Under the pieces are notes generated by a model that saw only the letters and a list, made by a program, of their open reading frames with translations, searched no databases and had not been told where the DNA came from. From the NCBI GenBank assembly GCA_003254925.1, contig QANZ01004226.1, forward strand, positions 62,001-126,000: DNA of 64,000 nucleotides. Direction: 5' to 3'. Of the stretch, positions 26,036-39,117 are shown piece by piece. Position 1 is the stretch's first letter; each line of letters begins with the position of its first letter. This DNA is from Chamaecrista fasciculata. Its lineage: Eukaryota; Streptophyta; Magnoliopsida; Fabales; Fabaceae. The translations under genes and the position numbers were made by a program.

Positions 26036-26370
26036 ATGATGAAGCTCTTACAATTGAATACAACAACATCATGGGCTCTCCTCCTTCAGGCCAAGTTCAA
26101 GAATTTGCTTGTGGGGTTGGAGCCATGGCCTTTAATAGCTACCACAAGAAGCAAGGTAGAAGAAGAAACTTGAGGATTTTCATTTTTCCTCTACATTTAG
26201 GCAAGTCTGATGCTTGGCTTTTCATTATTCTCACTCACCTATCTCCCCTTTGTTTGGCTGCCCACACTTTGATCAGAATTTTAGTATTTACTGTTAAATT
26301 CCAAGGTTTCTGTGTCTTTTTTTTTTTCAAAGTCCCTTCCTTTCACAAGGATATGTTTCCTAATTCCTAG
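26036..26370 (+). other. Candidate short-ORF or non-coding transcript
   Basis: I do not recognise this locus. After a good TATA box come two overlapping small frames: 26036-26173 (45 codons, starting MMKLLQLNTTTSW) and 26071-26370 (99 codons, starting MGSPPSGQVQEFACGVGAMA). The first 100 bases have balanced composition unlike the surrounding AT-rich DNA, while the distal half of the longer frame looks like random hydrophobic sequence. Neither product has a signal peptide or known domain. The start of the leader has a loose resemblance to ENOD40 box 1 (see finding). It may be a non-coding RNA, a small peptide gene, or the first exon of something spliced. Confidence 0.35.
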
Positions 26371-27174
26371 TCTGCTACATTACTTGTATGAAATCCTTCT
26401 GTAAGAGCAACTCTGTTCCTTTTTTTTGTTGAATTGGACCAGTTCTTCATAATTCAGAGAATCAAATCATCAATCAATGGGTTTTAGGTGTAGTACTTTC
26501 TGGATTTATTGGAGTTCAGTAGCTGACATACAAATTACAATAGTGTCGGTGATGAAAATTTGGAATTAAACACCCACAACAACCATCAGTTATCCAAAGA
26601 TATTTCATATTTCTGTGTGAACACTAAATTATTAGCTAGTGTCCGTATTGTCTTACTGACAAAGTGACAGTGTTGATGCAGTTAGTATCACAATTTCTTC
26701 TTTTCTCTTTGTTTTTTTCAGAAACCATGGCGTGCATCTGCGTTACTGATAGTTACTAATACTCAAGAAACCAGCGAAATTATATTAATAATAATAATAA
26801 TATAATTATTATTAAATTGGTTTTAGGTGGCTAATCATCTTTCAGGTTAAGCCAAAGTAAGGGGCATAGATGAATTTGTAGTTTTGTGCAAAAAGTTGAT
26901 AGCTCTCATCTGCCACACTTGATTGAAGATAAGAATGATGGTTGTGGGGAAATCTAAGAGACCAGCCATGATTAAAATATTTAATTCGTGTTACATAATT
27001 AAAAAAAAGTTAGGTTCAGTAACCAATGGTGACTCACCATATGTCCCACATGGTAGAATATATCGCCCCACAACAGCAAAAGCTGAATGAAGAACTAAGC
27101 CCATCAAATTAACAAATTGTCTATTGGCTAGTCTGAGTCATTCAGGCCAAGTGCGACAAAAATATAAATATTAT

Positions 27175-27350
27175 CAATTAAGTTGGTCTAACGATTTCTC
27201 ACTTGATTTTATAATAGTGGTAGGAGTTCAAATCTCACTTTTAAATATGAAAAATATTTTATGACCAACTATTTACTTTTAAGTGAATGACTCGCGATAA
27301 AGATATTAATCATTATTTCCGACCGTGATACTCTAATTTATAAAAAAAAA
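27175..27350 (+). repeat. Possible degenerate tRNA-derived SINE
   Basis: A box A-like word (TTAAGTTGGTCTAACG) is followed about 35 bases later by a box B-like word (GAGTTCAAATCTCAC), the layout of an internal RNA polymerase III promoter. The 3' end is not defined and no target duplication is visible, so this is only a possibility. Confidence 0.28.
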
Positions 27351-27371
27351 TATTATTATCATCGTTTACTT

Positions 27372-27467
27372 GGCTTCGTTACAATATAATTACAAATTAA
27401 AGCTGGAAAGAAAAAAAAGCTTCATTACAATATAATTACAAATTAAAGCTGGAAAGAAAAAAAAAAA
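27372..27467. repeat. Two-copy tandem repeat, about 48 bp
   Basis: The word GCTTCGTTACAATATAATTA (second copy with CATTAC) and the following ACAAATTAAAGCTGGAAAG occur twice head to tail, nearly identical, each ending in a run of A. This points to a recent slippage-type duplication. Confidence 0.85.
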
Positions 27468-28370
27468 AAAGATAAGGCCTTTTTATTAATTGGCTGGAGA
27501 TATTAACATATAGATTAGGTCAATGTTGTAATTGTTGATGAGGTTGCATCGGATGGTGTGAGTTGTGACTGATCCAATTGTTACATAGTGTTATTAAGAA
27601 TGGTCTAATTTATTGTTAAAAATCATTTTAAGAATTGAATCAGATTAAACCAAAACTAATTTGACTAAATCATCAAAATCAAAATTCAATTGCTAACTTA
27701 GACAGTTCGACAAAGTTTTTTTTTTCAATTAAAAAATTGATTTTTTTTATCTAGTATTTTTTTAATAAATTTTATAGTTTGTTCGGCTCAAATTCACTGT
27801 CATAATGAGTTCAAAACAAAATAAAACAATTACTTTAAATCATTTAAATTTGTGTATTAAATTATCAATTTTAAACTTCAGACTTTAAACTGTGTTGAAT
27901 TATTAATTTATAAAACTTATTATTATTATTATAAATTTAATTTTTATATTATATACATACTAATTAGTATTTATTGTTTATTATTATTATTACATTATCC
28001 AATGGACTATCAATTGTGCTTTAAACACTTCTCCGTTTAATAGCGTGCTAACACTAACAACATTGGATTCGGTGATTTAGATTCCTTCTTTCATGTAAAA
28101 CCATAAATCACTCACGCGTGTTATTTATTCCGATCATGCTATTTGGACGTTAATGTTTAAGCAGTTATCGTTGAATTGATACAAATACGTGTAATTTCTT
28201 TGGAACAGTTTCCACTTTCATAAAAATAATATTACAACAGAAGCTCTCGGACAAGTACAATCCAAGACTGACAAAATTTTCTAAATTACATTACCACTAT
28301 GTTAGTTGAATGAAGGGAGGAAAACTATAAAAATCATCTAGTATAGTTTACATCACTTTCAGAAATTCAA

Positions 28371-31300
28371 TCAACATGAGAAACAAAGGCTCCTATCACG
28401 TGCAATATCCCACTCTTCAAGGCCTTTCAGAAATGATCTGATAGCAAGGTGTTCAGACGCATATGTCATGAAAGAAGCTAAAATGATGCCCCCAACAACC
28501 ATCAAACCTAACCTGTTCCAAACCAGAATTCAAATCGTTAGTGTGAATTCAAAGTGAAAGACTTGACAACAACGAGCTTGTATATATATTTACTATAAAG
28601 TTCCTTCAATCATATGTTTAATTTATATCCTCTCTCTTCTATAATTAATAATGCAAAATGATGTCTTTAATATTTTCTTTTTAATTAGTCATACAAAATT
28701 TTTGTACATGTCATTGGTTTATTAGAGAACTTTATAATAAATATATAAAGAACCTTCTCTAAGTTTAGCCCAACGATAAATTGGAATAAAATAATTTAAA
28801 TCCTAATCAGAATTACAAGACAGAAACATAATTAAATAGACTTCAAGTTGAGCTATAGCAAGTGATATTAGATGCTATGGCTAGCCTCATTCAGCTTCAA
28901 CATGATGCAGACTAAAACATCTACAATTAAAGGCAGACAATAAAAGCACAAACCCTCTCAATACAAGTATTTTGCTTGGTTGCAATAATAGCACTCTTTA
29001 CCAGTAAAATCTAATGCAAATTACCTCAAAAACAAAGCAGTGATTCCAAAAAGACCCGGCAAAGCTGGAGCAGCAATTGCCAAGAAGGCCATCCCTAACC
29101 CATAGAACCATGTAACCACATCGCAAGATGATATCTGTCGCTGATGACCTGTAAATCCAGATGACAGGTAAACAACACTAATACAAAAAGTGCGATGTTT
29201 TGGATGTAATGTTTACACATTAGACAGAAACATCAGTTAAGTTTCAATCTAAGAATACATGCCTTTTTCTGAATCATAATCAGAAGATCCAGAATGAGAC
29301 ACAGAGGATGCGGATTGTGATGCTGTGATCTTTCCCCATCGATAAATCAAATGCAGATAACCTCCAAAGAACATAAAGAAGAGCGAGAATGTCCATTCAT
29401 ACATCAAGAGCAAACCAGTCCATGGTGTCACTTGCCGAGGTATCATCAAGAGAGCTAGCCCAAGAGACATTAGAGCAGCCACAAAACAGACACTGACAGA
29501 AATGCTACCCAAATAAGCAGGCACCTTGTACTGTGCACCATGTAAGAGCTGTTTAACATCACAAAAAAATAATTTTCATGTATGAAAACTTTGATAGTGT
29601 AAGCTAGAAAGACTAAGAAGAGAAAACTAACCTGATGGGTGGAATTTATTGTAATAGAAGATAAATTACTATATGCAAGCGGTCCACTTGATCTAATCCT
29701 ATAATAAAGGTGTCGGACATGATCCCATATTGAACTTCTACATAAAGAACCAAAATACCCTGGAGTCTGCAGCAAATACAATATGATGAGACGGAGATGA
29801 ATCTCTACTTTCTTTATCATTAGAGAATAAAACAAATCCTTAGGAGCTGACCTTCAGAAATGATTGATAGCAGCAGAAGAGTAAAGCACAAAATGGTAAC
29901 AGAAAAAGAAACTTCACAAGAAAATCATCTTTGGGATTTCGGCCCCCTCTTGTTCCAGGAAGAGTTTCCTCAAGCTGTTCCCTTACATTCTGCAGCACCA
30001 GCACCACCCATCAAGTCAGTTTTCTCTACTCATAAATTCGAGGAGGAAAAAAATGTTACAATAACATGCCAAGAATGGACAATAAGTTGGAAAAATACCT
30101 GCCAGACATCAACAGGTTTCAAAAGCCATGATGTCCACCAGTCCCAAGGCTTAAGAGGCCCAAGTGTATAGTGAATTACACGGAGCTCATTCTCATCTAC
30201 CATCCACTAGATAAATCAGCATGAATAGTTAGATGATTGAACAGAAAGATGCAGTACCTTGCTATTTTTACTCCAGTACCTTGTTAGCAAGCATGTAAAG
30301 ACCAACATCTGCATTATAAACTGTGGAAAGTCTCTCCATATCAGGTACCGATCTAGAACTCAAAACCTCAGGGGATAAATTTGGTTCAAAAACATGTGCA
30401 TTGGGAAATCCAGAGTAATATGAATTGAGAAATCCCTGATCTCCTGCCAAAAGTGAAAGAAAGACAAAGACAATTGTTCAAAAGCAATGAGCTCTGTAAC
30501 CGCAACTGGCACACAATGCTAGAAAAAGAAATATCAATGGAGCAAAATAATAGTATTTGGGAAAATTGCAAAAATATTATTTTACCTCCAGTGTAAGATG
30601 GCAGAGTTTTTACTTTGCTCATCATATCATTGAAAACGGCTTCAGATGGTTCCACTACCATGACTCCCGAATTCAATCTCTCAGAATGCTTTAAATTAGC
30701 ACAGAATTTTCCACATTGGAAAAGATCTTCAATATTTTTAACCACAATAGTGTCCGCATCAAGGTAAACAACTGCACAATTATATTTAAAGGGTAAACAA
30801 CCATTAAACTATATTCTGTAATCTGTATCACTACAGGAGGGTGGGAAAGGAAGCAGAACCCATAATTAGATAGTTACCTGCAGCTCAAATTAAACCGAAA
30901 GCAACTAAAAACACATTATGACCGGCAAATAAAACGAAAAAATTTAATATGACAAAATCAATTGGAAAACAATCCTACTCAAGGGGGAAAACATAAGGCA
31001 GGCCAGAACCGAAATGGAAATTAGTTAATGTCCTTCAATAATTCTAAAATCAAATAGACATAATGCAACGGCTGAGAGTACTTACCTTTCTTGTAGTTAG
31101 TCATGTTGAAGATTTTCAGTTTTGTGTAGACACCCCAAAATCTCTTTGGACGCACTTGATTAGGGTTTGCCAGTAAACTAATCTTCTCGACTATCCACCC
31201 ATCGGCCTATACAAATATAGCAACAAATTAAAAAGAGAAGCCAGAAACAAGATAAAACATTGGTGTCAGAGTCATACATTAATATTAACACGACCAAATT

Positions 31301-31894
31301 CTGGGATTGCTGTCACCTTGGGTTAGGTTGGTAAGGAATCAAACAAAGAGGATGTTAAGATTAGACTCAACTAAAGTTTCAATCAACTTATGTTCCATAA
31401 TAAGTAATCCACTCCCAATCCAAAGGGCAGGCAGAAAACAATAACTCTACCTTAATTATCTGGTTTGTTTAATTAATTCTTCATCAATCCCAAAGTCGAA
31501 GCCGCATAACATTGCGATACCAAATAATTCTCATAACTATTTGTTTGACCCAAATGAAAACAAAAGAATATAACTCCCTTCAACCAGTATACAAAAATTA
31601 CAACATCAATGCAAATAATTATAAATCTAGTCGAAAAGCAAGCACAATGAAAGAGAAGATTACCCGGAGAAGCTGGTTGGCATAATCAGAGACCCCATCT
31701 GAGACCAAAACCACCATATCCTTCTTCGATCCAGTGTCCCGTATCGATTTGCCCAGAACACGAACTCCCAATAAGAATTCATCTCCATACAAAAGGGTGA
31801 CATAAGCCTCATCGGTACCTCCAGATCCCAAGGAAACCTCAGATCGAAGAGAAACTAACAAAATTATCAAACATACCCATATATTTGGTTTCAT
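28371..31894 (-). CDS. IPUT1: Inositol phosphorylceramide glucuronosyltransferase (GT8)
   Basis: Golgi enzyme that adds glucuronic acid to inositol phosphorylceramide, the first sugar step of plant GIPC sphingolipids; formerly called PGSIP6. Ten exons, from high to low: 31894-31664, 31206-31086, about 30771-30586, 30443-30280, 30206-30099, 29989-29852, 29766-29632, 29548-29263, 29148-29025, 28512-28371; 544 residues (Arabidopsis about 537). It has an N-terminal signal peptide, a GT8 catalytic domain opening with EAYVTLLYGDEFLLGVRVLG, the metal-binding DADT (in VVYLDADTIVVKN), GGDQGFLNSYY, and HYTLGPLKPWDWW. The C-terminal third holds several hydrophobic segments and ends in a cysteine-bearing tail (SLCFSC). 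The match to the Arabidopsis protein is close throughout, as I recall it. Intron 8 needs a GC donor. No related genes are adjacent. Confidence 0.93.
29149..29262 (-). other. GC-AG intron in IPUT1
   Basis: Exon 8 ends GATTCAGAAAAAG and is followed by gcatgt; the next exon begins GTCATCAGCGACAG after an AG. Joining at GC keeps the frame into HQRQISSCDVV...FYGLGMAFLAIAA, which matches the family. The nearby GT (four bases further) would shift the frame and lose the match. The donor is therefore GC. Confidence 0.8.
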
Positions 31895-33670
31895 TATGAT
31901 TAGATATCGGCCGCGACAAATTTCTCGAGAAAAGTTTATAAAATTTTCTCGAGAAAAATGCCTTCTTCCAGAGACACCGTTTTTATTAGAGGAAAAAAAA
32001 TCTAAGAGAGTAGAAAAGGTTTGAATTTCGTTCCTTGAAGTCGTCTCTAACCCCTCGCTCTGGGAATCTTCCAGGGAACTATGATTCCTGGCGGCCTCTC
32101 TTTCTATTTAATTCCGATATCATTCTAAGTTCTAACCTTTCTCACTTTATTCATAAAACTACATTTCTAGTGGGTTGAATTCAATTATATTCTTTTTTTC
32201 TCACTTATTTTCTTTCTAAATTAAATATTTTGGCAATTTAACATGATCTAAATTGATTTAATATTATTTTTTACAGGTTTTTTTATCCTCAACTTTTTTT
32301 TTTTAATCCTCAACTTTAATTGAGTATGTATGATGATATTCGTTTAATGGTTATTGTTTTTTACTTTTTTTTGGCCAAACAATGGTTATTGTTACTCTCT
32401 TCTAAATTACAAATAAAGCCAGATGCTGTGAGTATTATACGGGATAGGTTTCAAAAGCAAAACTTAATTGAATGGTGAGAAAAAAATGGTTCATCAAAGT
32501 ATCAAGCTCTTTTGGACTCAACGATCCTTTGTACAAGCCGATGCAGTCCTATACTTTCCTCTTTTAAACTTTTTTTTTATTTTTAGTGCAATTCAATTGG
32601 TATTCTCTTTCAAGTGTAGACTTCAGAATATTTCAATATTAATTTAAAAATGTATAAATTTCATCAACGTTATTTTCCTTATATTTTTTGCTTGTCGATA
32701 AGAGGAAGAAAAAATTAGTCCATTCCCTCTAAGCGAACGCCAGAATGGAATAAGTCATTTTCAATGACGTATAGTGTATACAATGATTTTGTTCCTTCCG
32801 TAGTTACTAGTTTGTTTGGCTGGAATATCACTTTGAATCAAAGTAAGTTAAGCGAATGGTTGAATTTTTTATTTGATTGATCTAATTAATTTAATCATAA
32901 TTGAATTAATTTGATTTGATTTAATTAAAATATAAAACCTGAGATATCCTTTATTGCATGTATGCACAACATAATTATAAGTTTATAACCCATTGGAGTC
33001 CATCAAGGCATCAACCTTTTCCTCTTCCTTATCCAAAAGCTAAAAATTAAAGATCACAATAATAATAAATTGCATGTATAGCTGTCGCCAAGCCTGCTAA
33101 CAAGTTATAATAAGAACGTAGATATCAATATTATTAGACGCTTTCCAAACAGTCCTCTCCTCCCTCTTATTCTTTTAGATTGGCCACTATGATTAGTCTA
33201 GTGAGCCTTTCTTGACCTCAGTTTTTTAGTTAAGTTTACATTTGAACAATATCAAATGCTTGTTTACTAATGTATAAGTACTTTGTTCAATTTGTTATCC
33301 ATTGAAATTTCAAAGGCTATAAGCCTATAACATAAAGATAATAAGCAAAGATTTCAGGCAATAATGATTGCAGGCAAATAAAGCAATACCACCGAATCAC
33401 AAATTCTTGGTCCTTGCTCCACAATACTTGGAACCTTGATTTTCTTCTTTACACACTCGGGCTCTGCACGCAAGATCTCTATACATGAGAGGGGTTTGTT
33501 TCCCGACATAACTAACTGACACACAGAATTAATCCCCAATAAAGGACATTGTAGTATAGTATTGATGTTATGTTTCCTTCACAGGGTATCCTTAGTTGCT
33601 GCTGCAGTGGTAGCACAGGAAACAAGATGGTCAAATGTGACACCACAAGCATTAAGCATAAGCACTAAAA
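31895..33670. other. Intergenic stretch, IPUT1 promoter side
   Basis: IPUT1 and the DUF946 gene both run leftward, so this stretch holds the IPUT1 promoter (near 31900-32200) and the DUF946 3' UTR (near 33500-33670). A repeated TTATCCTCAAC-type word near 32285-32320 is the only local repeat. I see no coding exon. Confidence 0.45.
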
Positions 33671-36470
33671 CTAGCATATTTCATCTCCTTCCCAGTTATC
33701 CTTCCCTTTTGGACCAGTTGGTCCTTCCTCACCATAAAGTTCTGTGGGAAATAATTCTAGTATGTTTTCCAGTGAGAATCTAACAAACAACGGAAGCATA
33801 TTAATTAATTTCTCTATTTCAGAATGGGAATCATATACTATGGTAGGACCCCACTCTCTCATGAACTGCAACCAATTTGGCTCTTTAATGGCTTCACTGC
33901 CGAGATACTCAGCCGACACAATCTCATATTTGATGCTCGAATCCACAAAATATTTGCTTCTACCAGCATCATTCCGTGCTCCAATTCCAAGTTTGGATGA
34001 ACCCTGAAGGTAAGTTCCAGGATGAGGGTAGCTAGCATGCCCATGTTTTGAGGAATAGACAATTGTTTTGTTCCCTTCAATATACTCCAGGTTGAATGCA
34101 TCTACCCATTCACCACCACTGTGCTGAGAGAAGAACACCGACCATAGCTCGCCGGTGAGGTTGCTCACGCGAAGGCTGAAGTGTTCCCAATCTCCCACAT
34201 GTTCTCCTATCTTATTCATGGCAATGTTCATCAATCCTACTTTAAGGGTGGCAGGTCCATTGAAGGGGCAAAACACCCACATTGCAATATCAGTAAAGGT
34301 TCCTCCCAATGCTGGCTTTACATGAACATAGAGTTTTGCCGTCTCTATGTTTCCTTTCTTTAGATTCTCTCTTGCATCATCATCAATTGGCAGATCTATC
34401 CAAAAGGCTCCATCGTTTTTTCCTCCACAAGGTAAGTTTGATCCCTGATAATCTATAGCTTTACCCTTCTTCTCACTTCCTTCTGTGTACAAAAGTGCAC
34501 CGTTTTTAAAAAACCACTGTACTGATGATGGCATATATATCTCATCAGGATGGAAGTATACAGTCGGTCCGTAATGCTGGATAAGTGCATGAATCTGGTT
34601 CAGATTTGGCATTGCATGTAGGGTGGAATCAAGATTCTTCAAGCAGGCTATATCTAAGACTTCTTCAGAATCAAATGTACTGCAGAAAAATGTCCCAACA
34701 GAGACACCTCTACCCAGCATGCCCCTTTTGCAGGGTCTTGTGTTCCAAACATGAAATGGAATATTTGAAAATTTTGAATTTATGGTTAGTAACAAATCAG
34801 AAGTCTCACAAGTTTCTGTGAGATCTGCTCGCACACATCTGACTTCTTCAACTTCAGGTGCATCAGGTTTGCTAGTAACTACAATGCCCATGGCTTTGTA
34901 ACCAACAGGAGGATTTGGAAACCAAAAGTAACTACATCCATCATGTGGTGAATCGGTGCTCCATACTAGTGAATAATTCAGGGGCTTTTTTAGAGCTGGA
35001 TATTCTGACTTGAAGCCTAGGGCACAATTAGCTTCAAGTTCAGGAGCAGCAGCTGCACGAACCACAAGAACATATCCTCTCAACGGCTGATCATTAGACT
35101 GGCAGTAGTAACCAAGGCAGTAAAAGCCATTAGGAATCTCCACTGGTTTATAAAATGTGAGGCCCTGATGTTTACCGCGCAAACGACTGCAGCTCCAAAC
35201 CCTCTCAAGCTTGGGTATTTTTAAAACTTCTATTTCCCCAAGGCGTATTATACCACTAGCAAAACCGCTACCTGACCAAACCATTCAGAAAAGTTTGAAT
35301 CAGTTTTGAAGTTTAATCAACCGATATTCAATAAAAAGAAAAAGGCACAAGAAGCTGATTACAAGCGAACAAAAGCACATGAATATTGATATCAAGATTT
35401 AGGTGTCCTTGATAAGACCTCAGTAATGCGTTATACTAGCCAATATGCAATATAGATGTGTTACTTTGAGTCCCTAGTCTCTAACAAGCAAAAGTAGAAA
35501 CTAAAGCTTGCATGTTGTGACAGAATTTGGATGATCTTCCATTTCTACCCAACAAGCATTTTGTGCAGCATCAAAGAATCTATTTTTCGATACAATAAAA
35601 AAAAAAAATTATCCAACATCCATTAAAGGCATCGTGAAGCTTAACATAAGAAAAAGAAGTCTCTTGGCTGTAAGTTGTAGCTACCAAGAGATTCAGCATT
35701 TGCAACCAAGATAAGAAATTTCAATTAATCGTGATAAATAAGTATGACATCAGACTTTTTGTTTTCTGCAAGAAACACAAGTTCTTTTGACTATCCTTTG
35801 AAGGAAAGCAATAGGTATCAAAACCAAAAAAAGTACACAAGACCAGCATGAAACCATTTAAAGCAACAATTATTATAAAGTCGATAGTGGATTTTAGTCC
35901 ATCTAAGAAATATGTATGAGAACTCGATCGATCTTAATACTGGAAGAGCTTTGTAGTCTATTTGGATTTTGATACCCAGAAATTTGATTGATCATCAAGT
36001 GTTATAAAGGGTATGCCATCAGAAATTAGAAGGCAGTGGAATAGTAACAATCTCAATTCTGAACTAATTATCAAAGCAGTTCACCTAAATTGAGAAATTC
36101 CTATGAAGAAACAAGAAACGCAACGCTTAATTACCTAGGTAACAAAATCCCCCCAAACCCAAGACCAAGAGTGATCGCCAAAAAAGGCAACAAAAAATTT
36201 AAACCGAAAAAATCAGGTAACCAGCAAATCTCATGATTCATCCATGCTTTGTATTTGTGCATAAGCAATATCTCGAGGGCAATTATTGTAGAATCAAAGA
36301 ACACCGATGAATTAATATCCAGAAACAATCCAAAATCATCCGAATTTTTCAGTGCTTGAAAACACACCTTGTGGCCATTGTGGAAGAGGTGAAGGCAAAG
36401 AGAAAAGCTCTGGCTCACACGGATCGAACTCAGGGACAGTGTTCCAGCAAAAACACTCGCACCCAAACAT
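33671..36470 (-). CDS. DUF946 / Vps62-family protein
   Basis: Two exons, 36470-36368 and 35271-33671, joining to 567 residues. The large exon alone has an open frame starting at 35284, but the true start is in the upstream exon: it encodes MFGCECFCWNT...LPSPLPQWPQ, the usual N-terminus of plant DUF946 proteins, and splices in phase to GSGFASGIIRLGEIEV. The conserved Vps62-type core includes HYGPTVYFHPDEIYMPSSVQ and VGDWEHFSLRVSN; the C-terminus has the typical GPTGPKGKDNWEGDEI. Plant members have no established function; the name comes from similarity to a yeast vacuolar sorting protein. Length is normal for the family and no signal peptide is evident. Family assignment is firm; function is unknown. 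Confidence 0.9.
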
Positions 36471-39117
36471 CTCTATTAGCTACTCAATTAACTAAATCTC
36501 ACCGAACGAAAGCATCTCTATAAATTTGTATACTGTTGCATACATCCTTTGCCAACAGAGACGAATTACGAAAGTGAAGAAGCCACTTCTCAATCAACCT
36601 CGCATTTGACGAGCCGTGCAGGAGAGAGAAACTGCTTTCCTTCACGGAATTTCAAAGAAAGAAGAGAAGAAGACCACTTTTTCTAAAGAAAAGAAAGAGA
36701 GGCCACTTCTCTCTCTCTCTCCTCTACCTCGCTGCCTCCTCCTAGTCTTGGTTTACAGAAGAAAGAATCAAAATCTTTACAAATAAATAAACCAGGGTTA
36801 GTAATAGCAAAAGTAATTTTAAATAAATTTGGGAAAATGAAAATTAAGAGATTATCATTGTCGAAAGTCAAAGGAAAGGATGACGCCGTTAAAATCTGTT
36901 TCGAGTTTTCTGAATTTCTGATGGAGACCTTCCCTTCGGATGTTCGCTAAAATTGCGTGAATTGCTTCAACTTTTTGCCGCTTCTTTTTTTTTTTTTNNN
37001 NNNNNNNNNNNNNNNNNNNNNNNNNNNNNNNNNNNNNNNNNNNNNNNNNNNNNNNNNNNNNNNNNNNNNNNNNNNNNNNNNNNNNNNNNNNNNNNNNNNN
37101 NNNNNNNNNNNNNNNNNNNNNNNNNNNNNNNNNNNNNNNNNNNNNNNNNNNNNNNNNNNNNNNNNNNNNNNNNNNNNNNNNNNNNNNNNNNNNNNNNNNN
37201 NNNNNNNNNNNNNNNNNNNNNNNNNNNNNNNNNNNNNNNNNNNNNNNNNNNNNNNNNNNNNNNNNNNNNNNNNNNNNNNNNNNNNNNNNNNNNNNNNNNN
37301 NNNNNNNNNNNNNNNNNNNNNNNNNNNNNNNNNNNNNNNNNNNNNNNNNNNNNNNNNNNNNNNNNNNNNNNNNNNNNNNNNNNNNNNNNNNNNNNNNNNN
37401 NNNNNNNNNNNNNNNNNNNNNNNNNNNNNNNNNNNNNNNNNNNNNNNNNNNNNNNNNNNNNNNNNNNNNNNNNNNNNNNNNNNNNNNNNNNNNNNNNNNN
37501 NNNNNNNNNNNNNNNNNNNNNNNNNNNNNNNNNNNNNNNNNNNNNNNNNNNNNNNNNNNNNNNNNNNNNNNNNNNNNNNNNNNNNNNNNNNNNNNNNNNN
37601 NNNNNNNNNNNNNNNNNNNNNNNNNNNNNNNNNNNNNNNNNNNNNNNNNNNNNNNNNNNNNNNNNNNNNNNNNNNNNNNNNNNNNNNNNNNNNNNNNNNN
37701 NNNNNNNNNNNNNNNNNNNNNNNNNNNNNNNNNNNNNNNNNNNNNNNNNNNNNNNNNNNNNNNNNNNNNNNNNNNNNNNNNNNNNNNNNNNNNNNNNNNN
37801 NNNNNTGATTTTGATATATGCCTATTTAAATCTGAATCTTAATTTAAAAATTATATTACCCATTCCATACTCGACACCAATGATCGTTAGGTAAGATAAC
37901 TATTAAAAATAAGTCATTTTAAATTAGTGATATTTGCTTGTGGGTGCCTTGCTTGTCGGATGAGTTCCACCAAAAATTGAATGGCTATAATTATTGAATT
38001 AATCACAAACATATATATGATTGTAGGGTACCCAACTATCAACATGCACAAATTATGGCCCATAACTATGGAAAACGACGTCTGAATTCTGATGTGCTCC
38101 TACTTGTCCCTTCCATTTTTCAGTTAAAAAAAAAAAAATTAAAGCCGCCCCATTAGACTTGAATTTTCAAATTAACTCCACCGAATAGTACATATCGTGT
38201 AAAAATTAAATAAGATGAAGCAAGTTTTGAAAGCAACTGAGTGGAATACTACATACAAATATATTGAAGCAGGAACAGTACAACCACTGAGACAGAGTCA
38301 TACACCCACTTCTTATGTAATTAATGTTATCATTGTTTTTGGTGGGATGCACTTTATTCATGAGTTGATTATGACATGTGAAGCGGTACCCGTTTAAAAC
38401 TGATATTTTACAGCCTAATTTCAAATTTTTAATAATTGGGTCAACAGTATTGGGTTCAGTTCTCCATTGGCCCAAAAGCCTCCTAACTACTGAAATTAAA
38501 AAAAAGCCTCCTAACTACTGTTCCTAATATAAAGGGATATAAGGAAAACAAATTTGCAGGCCCCAAAACTTGACACTAAAGCCTTATAGTATGTATTCAA
38601 GTCCTGCTTAGTTTATATCTCTGTTCTCAGTGTTCTATATATCCAACTCCTGCATGTTCATTCATGTATTGTACATATACGGAAAAGAAAGAGCAGTAAT
38701 TAAGTAAAGGCAAAGAAGAAAAACTAGCCCCTTTAGCCTGAGATACCAGTTTTATTAACTCGTATACATTAATTGTGTTGAAGAAATAAAAAATGTCCAA
38801 GTCATTAAAAAATCCAAAATCAATAAATAAATTAAGCAATTAAAGAGAAAGAACGAGATGGGAAGAGTTGGGGGAGAAAGAAGGGTTGATTTGACTGTTT
38901 ATCCCGATATCGATCCCATCGAAGGTATGCTCCTCTATATATATATATATATATATATGCATATGTATATGTATATGTATGTGTATAATGTATATATATA
39001 TGTCCCTAGAGAACCTGCAGCAGCATGCAGAAACAGAGTGATCATCATTGGGTCTTCATTCATGCATGTGTCCAAGTCTTCCATTTGAATTCTCAAATGG
39101 TGTCATCGATCACATTT
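36471..39117. other. Intergenic stretch interrupted by the assembly gap
   Basis: The right side of the DUF946 gene (36471-36900) is its leader and promoter, with a CT run near 36702-36725. The N run follows. From 37806 to 39117 I see only AT-rich DNA, a short tandem word (AAGCCTCCTAACTACTG twice, 38474-38521), and a TA/TG microsatellite at about 38935-39000 that falls in the probable 3' region of the C2 gene. No gene is supported, though one could hide in the gap. Confidence 0.4.
36998..37805. other. Assembly gap (run of N)
   Basis: About 808 consecutive N bases. Open frames spanning it are artefacts of translating N. Confidence 0.99.

Larger units (their letters stand above)
26371..28370. 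other. Gene-poor stretch between 26-kb locus and IPUT1
   Basis: AT-rich DNA with ATA/ATT repeats near 26785-26815, a possible degenerate tRNA-derived SINE near 27175-27350, and a short perfect tandem repeat near 27372-27467. No coding exon is supported. The last part below 28371 should be the IPUT1 3' UTR. Confidence 0.4.

Noticed and set aside
35284-35284. Start of the DUF946 protein at the ATG opening the large exon
   Set aside because: An upstream exon at 36470-36368 encodes the family's normal N-terminus and joins in phase at an AG inside that frame.
36953-37894. Long open frames across the N run
   Set aside because: They are made of untranslatable N; the real bases at each side encode nothing recognisable.
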